From assembly GCA_049999765.1 (NCBI GenBank), contig JBNGIQ010006065.1, positions 1-31,479 of the forward strand: a DNA stretch of 31,479 bases. The letters run 5' to 3'. A program made the translations under genes and the position numbers. Position 1 is the first letter of the stretch; every line of letters begins with the position of its first letter. The notes under the pieces were generated by a model. That model saw nothing but the letters and a program-made list of their open reading frames with translations, was not told the origin of the DNA and did no database searches. Source of the DNA: Phaeoceros laevis. Taxonomy: Eukaryota > Anthocerotophyta > Anthocerotopsida > Notothyladales. Positions 30,501-31,479 of the stretch are shown here, piece by piece.

Positions 30501-31479
30501 GCAAAGACCTGACTGCGTGCTGCGACCTATATTTGATGATTTTTTTTTAAAGAAACGATTCGAAAAGTCCCAACTCACACGAAACGTCATTTTTTGGGGT
30601 TTTTTTTTTTTACGGTAGGGCTTTTAGGGCACCCTTAAACTAGCGACCACTCGGAGAAGCTATTTGAAAGGAGACCCTATTTTTGAATGTGAGTTCATCC
30701 CAAGGACGAGCTTGGGTGGGATGGTGTGATATGGCGACCTTTCCTCAGCCTTGGTGCAGTTGCTGCTACCAGCTGCAGCCACGGGCTAAGTTATGTGCTA
30801 AACGCATGTGTTCTTTAATTTCTTTTTGCTTTATTTGTAGTTAACTAGTTGATTCGACTAAGTGTCCCAGCTCATCCCGACACCTTATTAGCCCGACATG
30901 CTACATCACGACATTTTTTAGCAAGGTTAGCTTCTCAGGTTATAGATGCGTACACTCCATGGCTTTCTGGCCGGCATCCGGGCTGTTTGGGACCATGTGC
31001 CCAGAGGTTCCAGGGCAAAGTCAAATTATAGTTTAGCATGCCATGTTCACATTGCCCAGTGGTAGTGGACACGCTTCTAGATCATATGCATGAAAGTACT
31101 TAAAGCTATATATAATGGTTAGCATGACCTCCCTAAACAAAGCTAAAAAAAAAAAACGTGTATTGCTCTAAAATTATCCAAAGTATGCTATAACTTTGTA
31201 TTATTTGTGTTATTGGTTCCATTGAATTTTTTACGACATCAAATTGCATACAACTAGTTGGTGCCTACAATTTACATCTAGGTAGGAATAGTTATTAACC
31301 CAAGCTTAGGTTTTGAGAACTTGATTGTTTTTATGCAGCGATCCTAAGACAAACCAATACTCAATGCTAGCTTAAGACACTATGATTGTCCCATCCAAGC
31401 AACATTATGTGTGTACGATTCTAAAACCACTTTAGATTTTGGCTTTAGCCAAATCTTTGGAATTGTGTGCGATTGCGAA
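30501..31479. other. AT-rich DNA, no feature recognised
   Basis: Contains T-runs at about 30541-30548 and 30601-30611 and an A-run at about 31145-31156, which may be tails of retroposed sequences. No coding or RNA gene is supported. Confidence 0.5.

Overview
The window is eukaryotic nuclear DNA from a green plant (streptophyte). It has spliced genes with canonical GT..AG introns, mostly about 70-360 bp, and encodes a plant-type GRAS regulator, a receptor-like kinase, an NPF transporter, a trihelix-like DNA-binding protein and cytosolic ribosomal protein eL8. Short introns and roughly one gene per 2-2.5 kb in the first 22 kb suggest a compact genome, perhaps a seedless plant or close relative. 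The species cannot be fixed from the sequence. Two 10-N gaps show it is a draft assembly.

Layout. 1-1042 (+): 3' part of a trihelix/Myb-SANT-like gene. 1391-2942 (-): NPF (NRT1/PTR) transporter gene lacking its middle. 3494-3567 (-): tRNA-Asn(GTT). 3791-5334 (+): six-exon conserved plant protein of unknown role. 5630-6827 (-): RPL7A (eL8), whose first coding exon is only the ATG. 7421-10162 and 10811-13305 (+): tandem pair of TPR-SET protein lysine methyltransferase-like genes; the first is intact, the second has a deletion plus frameshift between TPR and SET. 14118-16623 (+): eight-exon receptor-like kinase. 17338-17898 (-): single-exon EMC4. 18853-22127 (+): large GRAS transcription factor with an in-frame 156-nt intron that a plain ORF reading hides.

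From about 22.1 kb to the end no host gene is recognised. The sequence is AT-rich and repetitive: several families of short tandem repeats, two tRNA-like SINE fragments, a candidate hAT-type MITE, and minus-strand remains of non-LTR (LINE) retrotransposons (ORF1 with a damaged zinc knuckle, ORF2 endonuclease split in two). Between the two endonuclease halves lies an open stretch that continues the LINE frame and looks like a PD-(D/E)XK/Crinkler-type nuclease domain. This is the least ordinary item in the window. Both N gaps are flanked by identical 47-bp copies and are assembly artefacts.

The genes do not form a functional unit. They are ordinary independent plant genes (membrane transport, translation, ER membrane biogenesis, chromatin or protein methylation, signalling, transcription) next to a transposon-rich block. 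Exon borders were derived by hand from splice sites and reading phase; no alignment or RNA evidence was available.
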